Source of the DNA: Clostridium sp.
GTDB lineage: Bacteria > Bacillota > Clostridia > Lachnospirales > Lachnospiraceae
DNA length: 64,000 bases
Direction of reading: 5' to 3'
Assembly (NCBI GenBank): GCA_023664605.1
Contig: JAMPFF010000001.1
Coordinates: 399,714 to 463,713, forward strand
Both the position numbers and the translations under genes were made by a program. The notes below the pieces were generated by a model. That model worked only from the letters and a program-made list of their open reading frames with translations, was not told the origin of the DNA and ran no database searches. This document shows positions 18,839-27,727 of the stretch, in pieces; the first letter of the stretch is position 1, and each line of letters starts with the position of its first letter.

Positions 18839-20301
18839 TTATCGGACATGTTTTTTAAATATTCCACGCAGAGCATGGTGATATCATCAAACTGCGGCGC
18901 GTTTCCAACGAAAGCGTCGATATCCGCTTTGACGATGGGAAGAAGTTCGGCGGGAGACTTATCGGTGTTTTTTGTAAGAATATCGGTAAGTCTTTTTATG
19001 CCATAGAGTTCATTCGCCGCGTTGGTGGCTTCCGTTACGCCGTCCGTATACTGGAAAATCTTATCTCCGGGCGAAAGTGTGATGCTGCCGCTTTGGTACT
19101 TCATATTTTCCATACCGGCAAGCACAAATCCCGGTTTCAATTTATATGCCTCATATACATTTCCCGACTTGGCGATAAAAGGCATTTCATGTCCGGCGTT
19201 GACAAAGTGAAACTCGCCCGTCGCCAGATTCAGCACGCCCTCAAATGCCGTGATGAAAAGCCCCTCGCTGTTGGATTCGCAAAGCAGGTCGTTTACTTCC
19301 GAAAATACTTGACCTAAATCGGCGCCCGGCGTCGTATGGTCTTTGATTAACGTTTTGCCGATAACCATAAAGAGCGCGGCGGGAACGCCTTTTCCTGAAA
19401 CGTCAGCCATGACGATGGCAAGATGTTTATCGTCCACCATGAAGAAATCGTAAAAATCGCCGCCGACCTCTTTTGCCGGATTCATGGAAGCATAGATGTC
19501 GAATTCCGGACGCTCCGGAAAGGCAGGGAAAATACGCGGCAGCATATTTGCCTGAATATGCGTGGCAACGTCGAGTTCTGCGGAAATGCGATGTCTTTCC
19601 TCACTGTCTTTAATCTGCTTCTCCAATAAGTTCCTCGTCCGTTTCGCTATCGTGGTAGCGATGGAAGAAAGACCTAAGAGAATCATAGCGCGTGGAAAGA
19701 CATAAAAGATGGTTGCGCCGTACAACATATCGTCGGTGACAGCCCGTGTGGCTTCGCCGGAGCCAAGATACATATTATAAAGCGTCTCGATGTTGGATTT
19801 GGCAAAATCGTAGCTGCCAAGAATCAGGTTCAAATCTCCCTCGCCCACATAAAGACTCATATAAATAGAAGCGGAAAAAAGCGCCCAAGAAGCAACAAGC
19901 GTCATATGGGTCAGTTTCCTGGAATAATAGTGGCAGCTTAACATAAGCGGCAGCGCCCATGCCAAAACGCCATGTTTCGGCATAGTCACGGATAAAAGGA
20001 AAATGCCCGTAATGCCGCAGAGTAAGATAACATATTTTAACCAGGCGGATTTGCCGTCTGTTATTTTGCAGAGTAAAGTCGGAGCAAGAAAACAGAGTAT
20101 CAGAATCGGCATGGAAGTATTCATGATTGTTTTGGGAATAATAAAAATGCCTATCAGATTGAGAAACCATGACAGCGCGCCGACAAGCGCGCATACGGAC
20201 AGGCATTTTGCCGCATATCGGTTTGCCTCTTTTTCATTTTCTATGAGCGCCTGCAGTTCCAGTTCTGTATTTTCCGTTTTTCGTTTTCTTCTGTTTTTCA
20301 T
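18835..20301 (-). CDS. Membrane PP2C/SpoIIE-type serine phosphatase (RsbU-like)
   Basis: A 488-residue protein with about seven N-terminal membrane segments (residues 30-245), a short helical linker and a SpoIIE/PP2C phosphatase domain. Metal-binding and core motifs are VGGDFYDFF, VMADVSGKGVPAALFM, AGHEMPF, YTDGVTEA and FDDITMLCVEY, all intact. The expected substrate is the phosphorylated STAS protein encoded at 15336, completing a partner switch with a membrane signal input. It is on the opposite strand to the rest of the cluster and diverges from the Spo0A-like gene. Confidence 0.92.
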   Translation of the reverse strand: MKNRRKRKTENTELELQALIENEKEANRYAAKCLSVCALVGALSWFLNLIGIFIIPKTIMNTSMPILILCFLAPTLLCKITDGKSAWLKYVILLCGITGIFLLSVTMPKHGVLAWALPLMLSCHYYSRKLTHMTLVASWALFSASIYMSLYVGEGDLNLILGSYDFAKSNIETLYNMYLGSGEATRAVTDDMLYGATIFYVFPRAMILLGLSSIATTIAKRTRNLLEKQIKDSEERHRISAELDVATHIQANMLPRIFPAFPERPEFDIYASMNPAKEVGGDFYDFFMVDDKHLAIVMADVSGKGVPAALFMVIGKTLIKDHTTPGADLGQVFSEVNDLLCESNSEGLFITAFEGVLNLATGEFHFVNAGHEMPFIAKSGNVYEAYKLKPGFVLAGMENMKYQSGSITLSPGDKIFQYTDGVTEATNAANELYGIKRLTDILTKNTDKSPAELLPIVKADIDAFVGNAPQFDDITMLCVEYLKNMSDN

Positions 20302-20375
20302 GATAGTAACCTCTCATTCGCATATATACAACTTATTATAACTGATTCGGCTATGGCTTCCCAGCGGATTGTTTT

Positions 20376-20409
20376 GCAAAAGATACCTGAAAAAGTGCAA
20401 TCTGTTCCC
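20376..20409 (+). promoter_or_regulatory. Second 21-bp-offset repeat pair between phosphatase and Spo0A-like genes
   Basis: GCAAAAGATACCTG (20376) and GCAATCTGTTCCCA (20397) resemble the elements before the STAS gene: each keeps GCAA and a CC-containing second block, and the offset is again exactly 21 bp. The pair is weaker (7 of 14 identical to each other). It lies 84 bp before the Spo0A-like start and 74 bp before the divergent phosphatase start. Confidence 0.35.
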
Positions 20410-20493
20410 AATCTGTTTTCTTTGGCGATGACTAACTATTCCATAGCATGAAAACATTGTTTATAATAGGGATAACGCACAGGTTGAGCAAGA

Positions 20494-21033
20494 ATGGAGG
20501 AGCCTATGGAACAATTAAATTTAACCGTAACAAGAGATAATGAGAAAGTATATCAGATTTTAAATAATCTGATGAGCGGGGATAAAGAATTTCAGATTAT
20601 GATAACAGTACCCTCCGGCAGACAGGAAAGCGTTCTGGCAGAAATGAATGAGGTGGCAAGAGGCGAAAAGGAACATGATTTGGAAAAAGACGTCACCAAT
20701 ATGATACATGAAATCGGCGTGCCGGCACATATTAAGGGCTATCAGTACTTACGCGAAGCAATCATGATGTCCGTGGAGGATGTGGAGATGCTTGGTTCCA
20801 TTACAAAGGTTTTATATCCTACCATAGCGGGAAAATACCAGACGACGCCAAGCAGGGTGGAGCGTGCCATCAGACATGCGATTGAGGTAGCGTGGTCAAG
20901 AGGGAAGATGGAAACGTTAGACGCCCTGTTCGGATATACGATTAATACGGGAAAAGGAAAGCCGACCAATTCGGAATTTATCGCGCTTATTGCAGATAAA
21001 ATAAGGCTGCAATATCGGGGTTATAACAATTAA
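20494..21033 (+). CDS. Receiver-less Spo0A-like DNA-binding protein
   Basis: A 179-residue protein whose residues 63-179 are a near-canonical Spo0A C-terminal DNA-binding domain: [51 protein letters not shown] and [17 protein letters not shown]. Normal Spo0A is about 260-270 residues with a full receiver. Here the first 45 residues still resemble the start of a receiver ([19 protein letters not shown], with the acidic DD changed to RD), but the part with the phospho-acceptor Asp, the Thr and Lys switch residues and the linker, about 85 residues, is absent. There is no room for it upstream. GGAGGAG precedes the ATG. TATAAT at 20462-20467 is a possible -10. Confidence 0.9.
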   Translation: MEEPMEQLNLTVTRDNEKVYQILNNLMSGDKEFQIMITVPSGRQESVLAEMNEVARGEKEHDLEKDVTNMIHEIGVPAHIKGYQYLREAIMMSVEDVEMLGSITKVLYPTIAGKYQTTPSRVERAIRHAIEVAWSRGKMETLDALFGYTINTGKGKPTNSEFIALIADKIRLQYRGYNN

Positions 21034-21085
21034 TAGAAATTAAGCCTTTTATTACCAGCCAAAATGAGGTATAATAACAAAAGAA

Positions 21086-21099
21086 ACTTCCTTGGAAGT
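21086..21099 (+). promoter_or_regulatory. Palindrome in the glgA leader
   Basis: ACTTCCTTGGAAGT lies about 10 bp downstream of a TATAAT box (21070-21075) and 14 bp before the ribosome site. It could be an operator at the transcription start or a small leader hairpin; I recognise no specific regulator. Confidence 0.3.
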
Positions 21100-21125
21100 C
21101 ATATCTGAATTTGGAGGGTTATTTC

Positions 21126-22571
21126 ATGAAGAAGATTTTGTTTGTTGCATCAGAGGGGGTACCTTTTATCAAAACAGGCGGTCTGGCGGATGTTGTCGGT
21201 TCCCTGCCCAAATGTATTGATAAAGATTATTTTGATGTAAGGGTCATTCTTCCCAAATATACCTGTATGTCACAGAAGATGAAAGATTTACTGAAGTATA
21301 GAACGCATTTCTATATGGACTTTCATTGGAGAAATGAATATGTAGGTATTCTGGAAGCGGAAGTAGACGGGGTAAAATACTATTTTGTTGATAACGAGTC
21401 CTTTTTTAACGGATTCAAGCCGTACAGTGATAACGCGCTGTTTGAAATTGAGAAATATGCGTACTTCTGTAAGGCGGCGTTGTCCATTTTACCGGTCATT
21501 GATTTCAGGCCGGACTTGATTCACTGTCATGACTGGCAGACCGGATTGATTCCGGTGTACTTAAAAGAGAGGTTCCAGGGCAGCGAATTTTACCGAGGCA
21601 TCAAGACGGTTATGACAATCCATAACCTGAAATTCCAGGGTAAATGGAGCGTAAAAGAGGTAAGGGAGATTACCGGGCTGCCGGATTATTTCTTTACGGC
21701 CGACAAGCTGGAAGCATACAAGGATGCCAATTTATTAAAAGGCGGTCTGGTTTATGCGGATGCGATTACGACGGTCAGTGATACTTATGCACAGGAGATT
21801 AAAACCGCGTTTTACGGCGAAGGGCTTAACGGTCTGTTATGCGCAAGGGCGAACGATTTACGAGGCATTGTAAACGGTATCGATTATGATGATTTCAATC
21901 CCGAGACCGATAAAAACATACCTTATTCCTATAACGCCATGAATTTCCGTAAGGAAAAAGTGAAAAATAAGCGTGCGCTGCAGGAGGAACTGGGGCTGAC
22001 ACAGGACGATAAGGCGATGATGATTGGCGTGGTTTCCAGATTGACAGGCCAGAAAGGCTTTGATTTAATTGCCTATGTGATGGATGAACTTTGTCAGGAC
22101 AATGTGCAGCTTGTAGTGCTGGGAACAGGCGAGGAGCAGTATGAAAACATGTTCCGCCACTTTGACTGGAAATATCATGGGAAAGTTTCGGCGAATATCT
22201 ATTATTCGGACGCACTCTCTCATAAGATATATGCGGCAAGCGACGCGTTCTTAATGCCGTCGTTATTCGAGCCGTGCGGGCTAAGCCAGTTGATGTCCTT
22301 ACGTTACGGTACAGTGCCGATTGTAAGGGAGACAGGCGGATTAAAGGATACGGTGGAACCATATAATGAGTATGAAAGCACCGGAACCGGATTCAGCTTT
22401 GTGAATTACAATGCGCATGAAATGTTGAATACTATCCGTTATGCCGAACGTATCTATTATGATAAGAAAAGGGAATGGAATAAGATTGTGGATCGTGCCA
22501 TGGCAGCGGACTTCTCATGGCATGTATCCGCGAAAAAGTATCAGGAAATGTATGACTGGCTGATAGGCTAA
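21126..22571 (+). CDS. glgA: Glycogen synthase (ADP-glucose type)
   Basis: A 481-residue GT5 glycogen synthase that elongates alpha-1,4-glucan from ADP-glucose. The N-terminal KTGGLADVVGSLPK (binding the nucleotide sugar) is at residues 15-28; HCHDWQTG, TIHNLKFQG and the C-terminal GVVSRLTGQKGFDLI and PSLFEPCGLSQL (catalytic Glu region) are all present. The ATG at 21126 follows GGAGG by 9 bp. No other glycogen genes are in the window, so it stands alone. Confidence 0.96.
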   Translation: MKKILFVASEGVPFIKTGGLADVVGSLPKCIDKDYFDVRVILPKYTCMSQKMKDLLKYRTHFYMDFHWRNEYVGILEAEVDGVKYYFVDNESFFNGFKPYSDNALFEIEKYAYFCKAALSILPVIDFRPDLIHCHDWQTGLIPVYLKERFQGSEFYRGIKTVMTIHNLKFQGKWSVKEVREITGLPDYFFTADKLEAYKDANLLKGGLVYADAITTVSDTYAQEIKTAFYGEGLNGLLCARANDLRGIVNGIDYDDFNPETDKNIPYSYNAMNFRKEKVKNKRALQEELGLTQDDKAMMIGVVSRLTGQKGFDLIAYVMDELCQDNVQLVVLGTGEEQYENMFRHFDWKYHGKVSANIYYSDALSHKIYAASDAFLMPSLFEPCGLSQLMSLRYGTVPIVRETGGLKDTVEPYNEYESTGTGFSFVNYNAHEMLNTIRYAERIYYDKKREWNKIVDRAMAADFSWHVSAKKYQEMYDWLIG

Positions 22572-22608
22572 AAGGTTTTGCACCTTAAAGGATGGATGGA
22601 AGCGAAAT

Positions 22609-24243
22609 ATGGCACAACAAAAGAAGAAAGACAGTTTTGTGCTTCAAGCCGGTATTTTGGTAGCGGCCGGCATCATTGTAAAAATAATTGGCCTATTGTA
22701 TCGGAGTCCTCTGATAAGCATTATCGGTCTGGAGGGCAATGGATATTATAACAGCGCCATCAATATTTATACCATTATTTTATTGGTTTCTTCGTATAGT
22801 ATACCCTCTGCCATTTCAAAAGTCATTGCGCAGCGATTGGCTTATAAGGAATATAGAAATGCCCAGAGGGTATTTCAGTGTGCGCTGATATATGTGCTTG
22901 TTGTGGGGGGCGTCGCTTCCCTTTTGACTTTTTTTTGCGCCCCGTTTTTAACGAAGATAGAAAATGCCGTGCCGGTGCTGCGCGTCTTTGCGCCGACTAT
23001 TTTCTTTTCCGGTCTGCTTGGCGTACTCAGAGGATATTTTCAGGCACATGGAACGATGGTGCATACCTCGCTTTCCCAGATATTGGAACAGATTTTGAAT
23101 GCGGTAGTCAGTATGCTTGCGGCATATCTTTTAAAAGATATGGTATCGGGCGAGAGCGAGACTATTCAGGCAATCTACGGGGCGTCCGGCAGCGCTCTGG
23201 GTACGGGCGCGGGCGTATTGATAGCGCTTCTATTTATGTTCGGTATGTACCGCTTAAATAAAGATGTGATTAAAAAGAGGGTTGAAAGGGACCGTACGCC
23301 GATACAGGAAAGCTATGGGGATATTTTCGGGGTTATCATAACTACTGTTACGCCATTTATTTTAAGCACGTTTGTCTATAATTGTTCTACTGTTGTCAAT
23401 ATGTATATCCATCAGCATATCATGATAGATATCCGCGGTGTGGACGAGGCTTTGGTTGCAATTCAATACAGTATTTTCGGAACACAGGCAATTACGATTA
23501 TCAATATTCCGATTGCGATAGCGTCGGCGATGTCTTCAACATCCATCCCAAGTATCTCAGCGACATTTGCTACCCACAAAGAGAATGAAACGCGCCATAA
23601 AGTAAGACTGGCGACACAGATGACAATGATTCTGGCGATTCCATGCGCTGTCGGTTTATGCGTTCTTTCCAAACCGATTGTGCAGTTTATATATCCACAG
23701 AAAGAGGCGCTGGATACGGCGTCAAAACTCATTCGGGTGCTTGGCATTACCGTTATTCTCTATGGGCTTTCCACATTGACAAATGCCGTTTTACAGGGAA
23801 TCGGTAAAGTAAATATTCCGGTTATCCATGCCGTTATCGCACTGGCTGCGCAGGTTACTCTACTGATTGCGCTGCTTTTATATACGGATTTGAATTTGTA
23901 CGCGCTTGCCATAGCTAATATCGTTTATTCCCTGATTATGTGCATTTTGAATCATGCCGCAGTGAAGCGGTATTTGAATTACCGTGAGGATGTGATGAAA
24001 ACGTTTGTTAAACCGGGGATTGCCGCGGCGTGTATGGGTGCGGCGGCGTTCGGTATTTATCACGGACTCTTTTACTTTGTGCCAATCAGCAGAATTGCAC
24101 TGCTTGTCGCCATCGCTATCGCCGCGTCGGTCTATTTTATTCTGATTATTAAGCTGGGCGTCGTGAATGAAGTCGAGTTAAAGGCATTTCCGAAAGGGCA
24201 TATACTTGTCGCCGTCGCGAAAAAATTGCACTTATTAAAATAA
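22609..24243 (+). CDS. MurJ/YtgP-like polysaccharide or lipid II flippase
   Basis: A 544-residue integral membrane protein with about 14 predicted helices, of the MATE/MOP superfamily branch that includes B. subtilis YtgP (MurJ), which has about the same length. It starts QAGILVAAGIIVKIIGLLYRSP-like, with IGLEGNGYYNSAINIYTI, typical of this branch. Its likely role is flipping lipid II or another undecaprenyl-linked precursor; a SpoVB-like relative is encoded at 42919. It follows glgA by 37 bp and may be cotranscribed. Confidence 0.85.
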   Translation: MAQQKKKDSFVLQAGILVAAGIIVKIIGLLYRSPLISIIGLEGNGYYNSAINIYTIILLVSSYSIPSAISKVIAQRLAYKEYRNAQRVFQCALIYVLVVGGVASLLTFFCAPFLTKIENAVPVLRVFAPTIFFSGLLGVLRGYFQAHGTMVHTSLSQILEQILNAVVSMLAAYLLKDMVSGESETIQAIYGASGSALGTGAGVLIALLFMFGMYRLNKDVIKKRVERDRTPIQESYGDIFGVIITTVTPFILSTFVYNCSTVVNMYIHQHIMIDIRGVDEALVAIQYSIFGTQAITIINIPIAIASAMSSTSIPSISATFATHKENETRHKVRLATQMTMILAIPCAVGLCVLSKPIVQFIYPQKEALDTASKLIRVLGITVILYGLSTLTNAVLQGIGKVNIPVIHAVIALAAQVTLLIALLLYTDLNLYALAIANIVYSLIMCILNHAAVKRYLNYREDVMKTFVKPGIAAACMGAAAFGIYHGLFYFVPISRIALLVAIAIAASVYFILIIKLGVVNEVELKAFPKGHILVAVAKKLHLLK

Positions 24244-24318
24244 AAATAACACGAATAATTTATTTGCCAATGTTAAATACTAAGACTGCAATAAATTGAA
24301 AGCAGGAGGTAATCGAAA

Positions 24319-24504
24319 TTGGCAAATTTATCAGAATTGGAATTACAAAACCTTCGTCATCTTATGGGCGGCTATGATGTGACGCATTGCAAAATGAAAG
24401 AATACGCGGAGTCTGCAACTGATTCCGAGGTAAAGCAGTTTTTTGAAAAAGGCGCAAAGTCCGCAATGCAGAACAAGCAGCAGTTGATGGAATTTTTGCA
24501 GTAG
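24319..24504 (+). CDS. Small protein, possible spore coat relative
   Basis: A 61-residue, helical, highly charged protein. TTG start with AGGAGGT (24304-24310) 8 bp upstream, which strongly supports translation. It contains a LSELELQNLRHLMGGYDV start and a C-terminal AMQNKQQLMEFL. Its position 33 bp before a CotF-like coat gene, and the general similarity of pattern to short CotF N-terminal regions, suggest a coat-associated role. That is inference; no motif proves it. Confidence 0.65.
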   Translation: MANLSELELQNLRHLMGGYDVTHCKMKEYAESATDSEVKQFFEKGAKSAMQNKQQLMEFLQ

Positions 24505-24537
24505 AGGCAGGCAAATAAGAGAATGGAGGTAGGAAAA

Positions 24538-24798
24538 ATGCAGTTGCAGGAAAAAACAATGGTAGCGGATACGCTGACAGGAATCAACGGAGAGTTGGTT
24601 CGCTTCGGGGAAATGATTCCCCAGACGGAGAATAAGGAGTTAAAGCAGACTTTGAAACAGTTCAGAAACGCCTGTGAACAGTCGCAGGAGGAGCTGTATC
24701 AGATAGCAAGGGAAAAATCCTATTATGTGCCGGCGGCAAAGGCGACACAGGCGGAAATAGACCATGTGAAGTCCTTATTTACGGAAAAAACAATCTAA
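24538..24798 (+). CDS. CotF-like spore coat protein
   Basis: An 86-residue helical protein resembling CotF-family (coat protein F) fragments: TMVADTLTGINGELVRFGEM, then QFRNACEQSQEELYQIAREKSYYVPA. The YY-P-A segment near the C-terminus is characteristic. The ATG at 24538 lies 9 bp after GGAGG; the upstream in-frame ATG at 24523 overlaps that site. A terminator follows, so it closes a two-gene unit with the preceding small gene. Confidence 0.75.
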   Translation: MQLQEKTMVADTLTGINGELVRFGEMIPQTENKELKQTLKQFRNACEQSQEELYQIAREKSYYVPAAKATQAEIDHVKSLFTEKTI

Positions 24799-24809
24799 AT
24801 TTAAAAGTT

Positions 24810-24856
24810 AAATCCTCTGTTAATTTTTGAAGTGCGGAAAATAACAGAGGATTTTT
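24810..24856. terminator. Bidirectional terminator between the coat genes and rqcH
   Basis: AAATCCTCTGTTA (24810-24822) pairs perfectly with TAACAGAGGATTT (24842-24854), with A and T tracts on the two sides. It serves the convergent coat and rqcH genes. Confidence 0.85.
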
Positions 24857-24889
24857 GTCGATACAGATAAAAAATAACATACGTCCGGT

Positions 24890-26653
24890 TTATGACAAAA
24901 TCTGCTCCAAGCCCGAGATATCGGAATCAATCGCCATGGAATAATTCGTATAATAGATGACAAAGCCCGGCTTAGCGCCATTGGGCTTTTTCACGTTTTT
25001 CCGCTGGAGGTAGTCAATCTCCACTTTTTCTTGTTCCCGCCCTTTGGAATAGTAGGCGGCAAGTCTTGCGGCGTCCTCAAAAGTGGTGTCCGGCAGCTCT
25101 TTCCCCTCCGATTTGACGATGACATGGGAGCCGGGCATTCCCTTGGCATGGAACCACCAGTCGTTACCGGTCGCCAGTTTAAAGGTCAGCTCGTCGTTTT
25201 GATAATTGTTTTTGCCGACATAGATGTGGAAACCGTCGGAACTGATATAGTGGAACGGTTTACTTGTTATTTTTACCTTTTTGCCGCCGCCTTTCCTGCG
25301 GATATAACCGCTTTCAATCAATTCTTCCTTAATCTGGACAAGGTCGTCCTCTTGTAAGGCGATATCCAGAGCCGCAGCAATGGATTCTAAGTGTGTAATC
25401 TCTTGTTTGACTTCTACGGTCAATTCAGAGAGCGCTTCGTAGGTTCTTTTCAGTTTCCCGTATTTATCAAAATATTTTTTGGCATTCTCGGAGGGGGAGA
25501 GCGTCTCGTCCAGAGGAATAGTAATCATCTCGTTCGTATAATAATTTAACGCCTCCAGCGATTTTGCGCCGGGGGATACGTCATATCCGTAGGTATTTAA
25601 CAATTCGCCATAGACGCGGTATTTGTCGCGCTTTTGCGTATCCTGTATCTGCTTTAGCTGTAAATCGTACTTTTTGACGTTGCGCTCCAGCGCGGTCTGG
25701 ACGATTTTGCGCAAATCCGCCGATTTCTGCCGGATGCGGGTCAGGGTGTTTTTTTCTGCATAGTAACGTTCCAGTACCTCGCTGATAGTATCGAAGCGAA
25801 CGCTTTCTTTGTCGGCATAGAGCGTTAAGGGAAGCGAAGAGAACTCCAGCGGGCTTTTCTTATCATGGATAGTGTCATAGATAATATTGGGTTCAAAAAA
25901 ACCACCTGTAATTTTTTCTATGACGGCGCAAAAAACCGCATAGAGTCTTTCCCGCGAAGAGGAGTCCAAAGCGTTGGCGGGCATATCTGCGTTGATTCCC
26001 GCACGAAAACAGATTTCCTGCGATATGATAGGGGAAAAGCCGGTAAAGGAATTGTATAATGCCTTATAAACGGGCATCGGCATGGCAGAGAGTTTTTGTA
26101 TAAAATCCTGTTTTGATTTTTCATCAATAAAGGAAAGCGGATTTAATTTTTCCTGCGTCATAGGAATAAAATATTCCCTGCCGGGTAAAACCTCCCGCAC
26201 GGAACTTACCATGCCGGAAATATGCTTGATACTGTCGATTATCATGTTATCCGCGTTGCAGAAAATAATGTTGCTGTGTTTCCCCATGATTTCAATAACG
26301 AGTGTTTTTTGACAGGGGTCGCCCATTTCGTTTAAATGCTCCACATGGATTTGGACGATACGCTCCAAGCCGGGTTGGGTAATATCCGTAATTCTTGCGT
26401 TTTGCAGATGTTTTCTGAGTAACATGCAGAATCCCGGCGCGGTCATGGGGCTTTGTTTATTTTTATCCGTCAGATAAATAAGCGGAAGCGAAGCGTCCGC
26501 AGACAGTAACAGCCGGTATTGGGAACTGTTGTTTTTAATCGTTAGTAACAGTTCGTCTGTCTCCGGCTGCGCGATTTTATAGATACGCCCACCGGTTAAA
26601 ACATGATTTAATTCTTTAACAATGTTTGCAATCGTAATGCCATCAAAAGCCAT
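24890..26653 (-). CDS. rqcH: RqcH / NFACT-family ribosome quality-control protein
   Basis: A 587-residue NFACT protein, often mislabelled fibronectin-binding protein. The NFACT-N domain (MAFDGITIANIVKELN to about residue 200), helical HhH and coiled-coil arms (about 290-430) and the NFACT-R domain (VGKNNYQNDELTFKLA, DWWFHAKGMPGSHVIVK) are in the usual order. RqcH binds stalled 50S subunits and recruits alanyl-tRNA to add C-terminal alanine tails for degradation. Its promoter region faces yicC across 165 bp. Confidence 0.92.
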   Translation of the reverse strand: MAFDGITIANIVKELNHVLTGGRIYKIAQPETDELLLTIKNNSSQYRLLLSADASLPLIYLTDKNKQSPMTAPGFCMLLRKHLQNARITDITQPGLERIVQIHVEHLNEMGDPCQKTLVIEIMGKHSNIIFCNADNMIIDSIKHISGMVSSVREVLPGREYFIPMTQEKLNPLSFIDEKSKQDFIQKLSAMPMPVYKALYNSFTGFSPIISQEICFRAGINADMPANALDSSSRERLYAVFCAVIEKITGGFFEPNIIYDTIHDKKSPLEFSSLPLTLYADKESVRFDTISEVLERYYAEKNTLTRIRQKSADLRKIVQTALERNVKKYDLQLKQIQDTQKRDKYRVYGELLNTYGYDVSPGAKSLEALNYYTNEMITIPLDETLSPSENAKKYFDKYGKLKRTYEALSELTVEVKQEITHLESIAAALDIALQEDDLVQIKEELIESGYIRRKGGGKKVKITSKPFHYISSDGFHIYVGKNNYQNDELTFKLATGNDWWFHAKGMPGSHVIVKSEGKELPDTTFEDAARLAAYYSKGREQEKVEIDYLQRKNVKKPNGAKPGFVIYYTNYSMAIDSDISGLEQILS

Positions 26654-26746
26654 AGCGGTACAGTTTCCTTTCGTTTACGCTTATCTTTCACTATCATATG
26701 AAATAGATTTTACAATATATTGTGACGCATTTCAACGTTAGAATGC

Positions 26747-26775
26747 TTGACTAGGGTTTGCGATTATCTTATAAT
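26747..26775 (+). promoter_or_regulatory. Strong sigma-A promoter for the yicC-remA-gmk-rpoZ operon
   Basis: TTGACT (26747-26752) and a perfect TATAAT (26770-26775) with 17-bp spacing, 43 bp before the yicC start. Confidence 0.8.
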
Positions 26776-26818
26776 ATTAACGGTTGTCAATATCACAGGA
26801 CAGAAATGGGAGATTCAT

Positions 26819-27697
26819 ATGATAAAGAGCATGACCGGGTTTGGCAGGAGCGAACTTGTCAGAGAAGACCGCAAGATTACGGTGGAAATGAAGTCTGTCA
26901 ACCACAGATATCTGGATGTTACGATTAAAATGCCGAAAAAACTGAATTTTTTTGAAGCGGCTATCCGTAATGAGTTAAAGAATTACATCCAGAGGGGCAA
27001 AGTCGATATTTTTATTACCTATGAGGATTATACGGAATCGAATATCTGTGTAAAATACAATAAGGAACTGGCCGGTGAGTATATGAAATATCTGGCACAG
27101 ATGGCGGAAGACTTTTCTCTGGATAATGACGTCAGGGTTTCCGCATTGTCCAGATATCCGGAAGTATTGAGCATGGAAGAGCAGACCATTGACGAAGAGG
27201 AACTTTGGATTTTATTAAATGAGGCAATCGAAAATGCGGCTAAAGGCTTTGTGGATTCCCGCATCAAAGAGGGCGAGAACTTAAAAGAAGATCTGATTGC
27301 CAAGCTGGACGGTATGCTTGTCCATGTGGACTATATTACAGAGCGTTCTCCGGAAATCATTACACAGTACCGCTTAAAACTGGAAGAGAAGGTAAAGGAG
27401 TTATTGGGAGACGCCCAGATAGATGAAACAAGGCTTTTGACGGAAGTTACCATTTTTGCGGATAAGGTCTGCGTTGATGAGGAACTGGTGCGCTTAAGAA
27501 GCCATATCGAGACAATGAAAGAGAATCTGACAGAGGGCGGCGGCATCGGACGGAAACTGGATTTTATCGCGCAGGAGATGAACCGCGAGGCGAATACGAT
27601 TCTTTCCAAAGCCAACGATTTGGAGATATCCAACCGGGCGATTGAGTTAAAAACAGAGATTGAGAAAGTGCGTGAGCAGATTCAGAATATAGAATAA
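26819..27697 (+). CDS. yicC: YicC-family endoribonuclease
   Basis: A 292-residue YicC protein, the standard length. It starts MIKSMTGFGR and contains MKSVNHRYLDV and a C-terminal GRKLDFIAQEMNREANTI motif, all highly conserved. The family has endoribonuclease activity in E. coli and precedes remA-gmk-rpoZ in Firmicutes. The ATG at 26819 follows GGGAGA; the longer frame from 26747 would start inside the promoter and is not used. Confidence 0.93.
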   Translation: MIKSMTGFGRSELVREDRKITVEMKSVNHRYLDVTIKMPKKLNFFEAAIRNELKNYIQRGKVDIFITYEDYTESNICVKYNKELAGEYMKYLAQMAEDFSLDNDVRVSALSRYPEVLSMEEQTIDEEELWILLNEAIENAAKGFVDSRIKEGENLKEDLIAKLDGMLVHVDYITERSPEIITQYRLKLEEKVKELLGDAQIDETRLLTEVTIFADKVCVDEELVRLRSHIETMKENLTEGGGIGRKLDFIAQEMNREANTILSKANDLEISNRAIELKTEIEKVREQIQNIE

Positions 27698-27727
27698 CAA
27701 TAGTTATGATAAAGGCGGGCGTGGCGA

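Noticed and set aside
20302..20493. Possibility that the missing receiver of the Spo0A-like protein is encoded upstream in another frame
   Set aside because: Only 192 bp separate it from the phosphatase gene, too short for the missing domain, and no receiver motif is seen in any frame.
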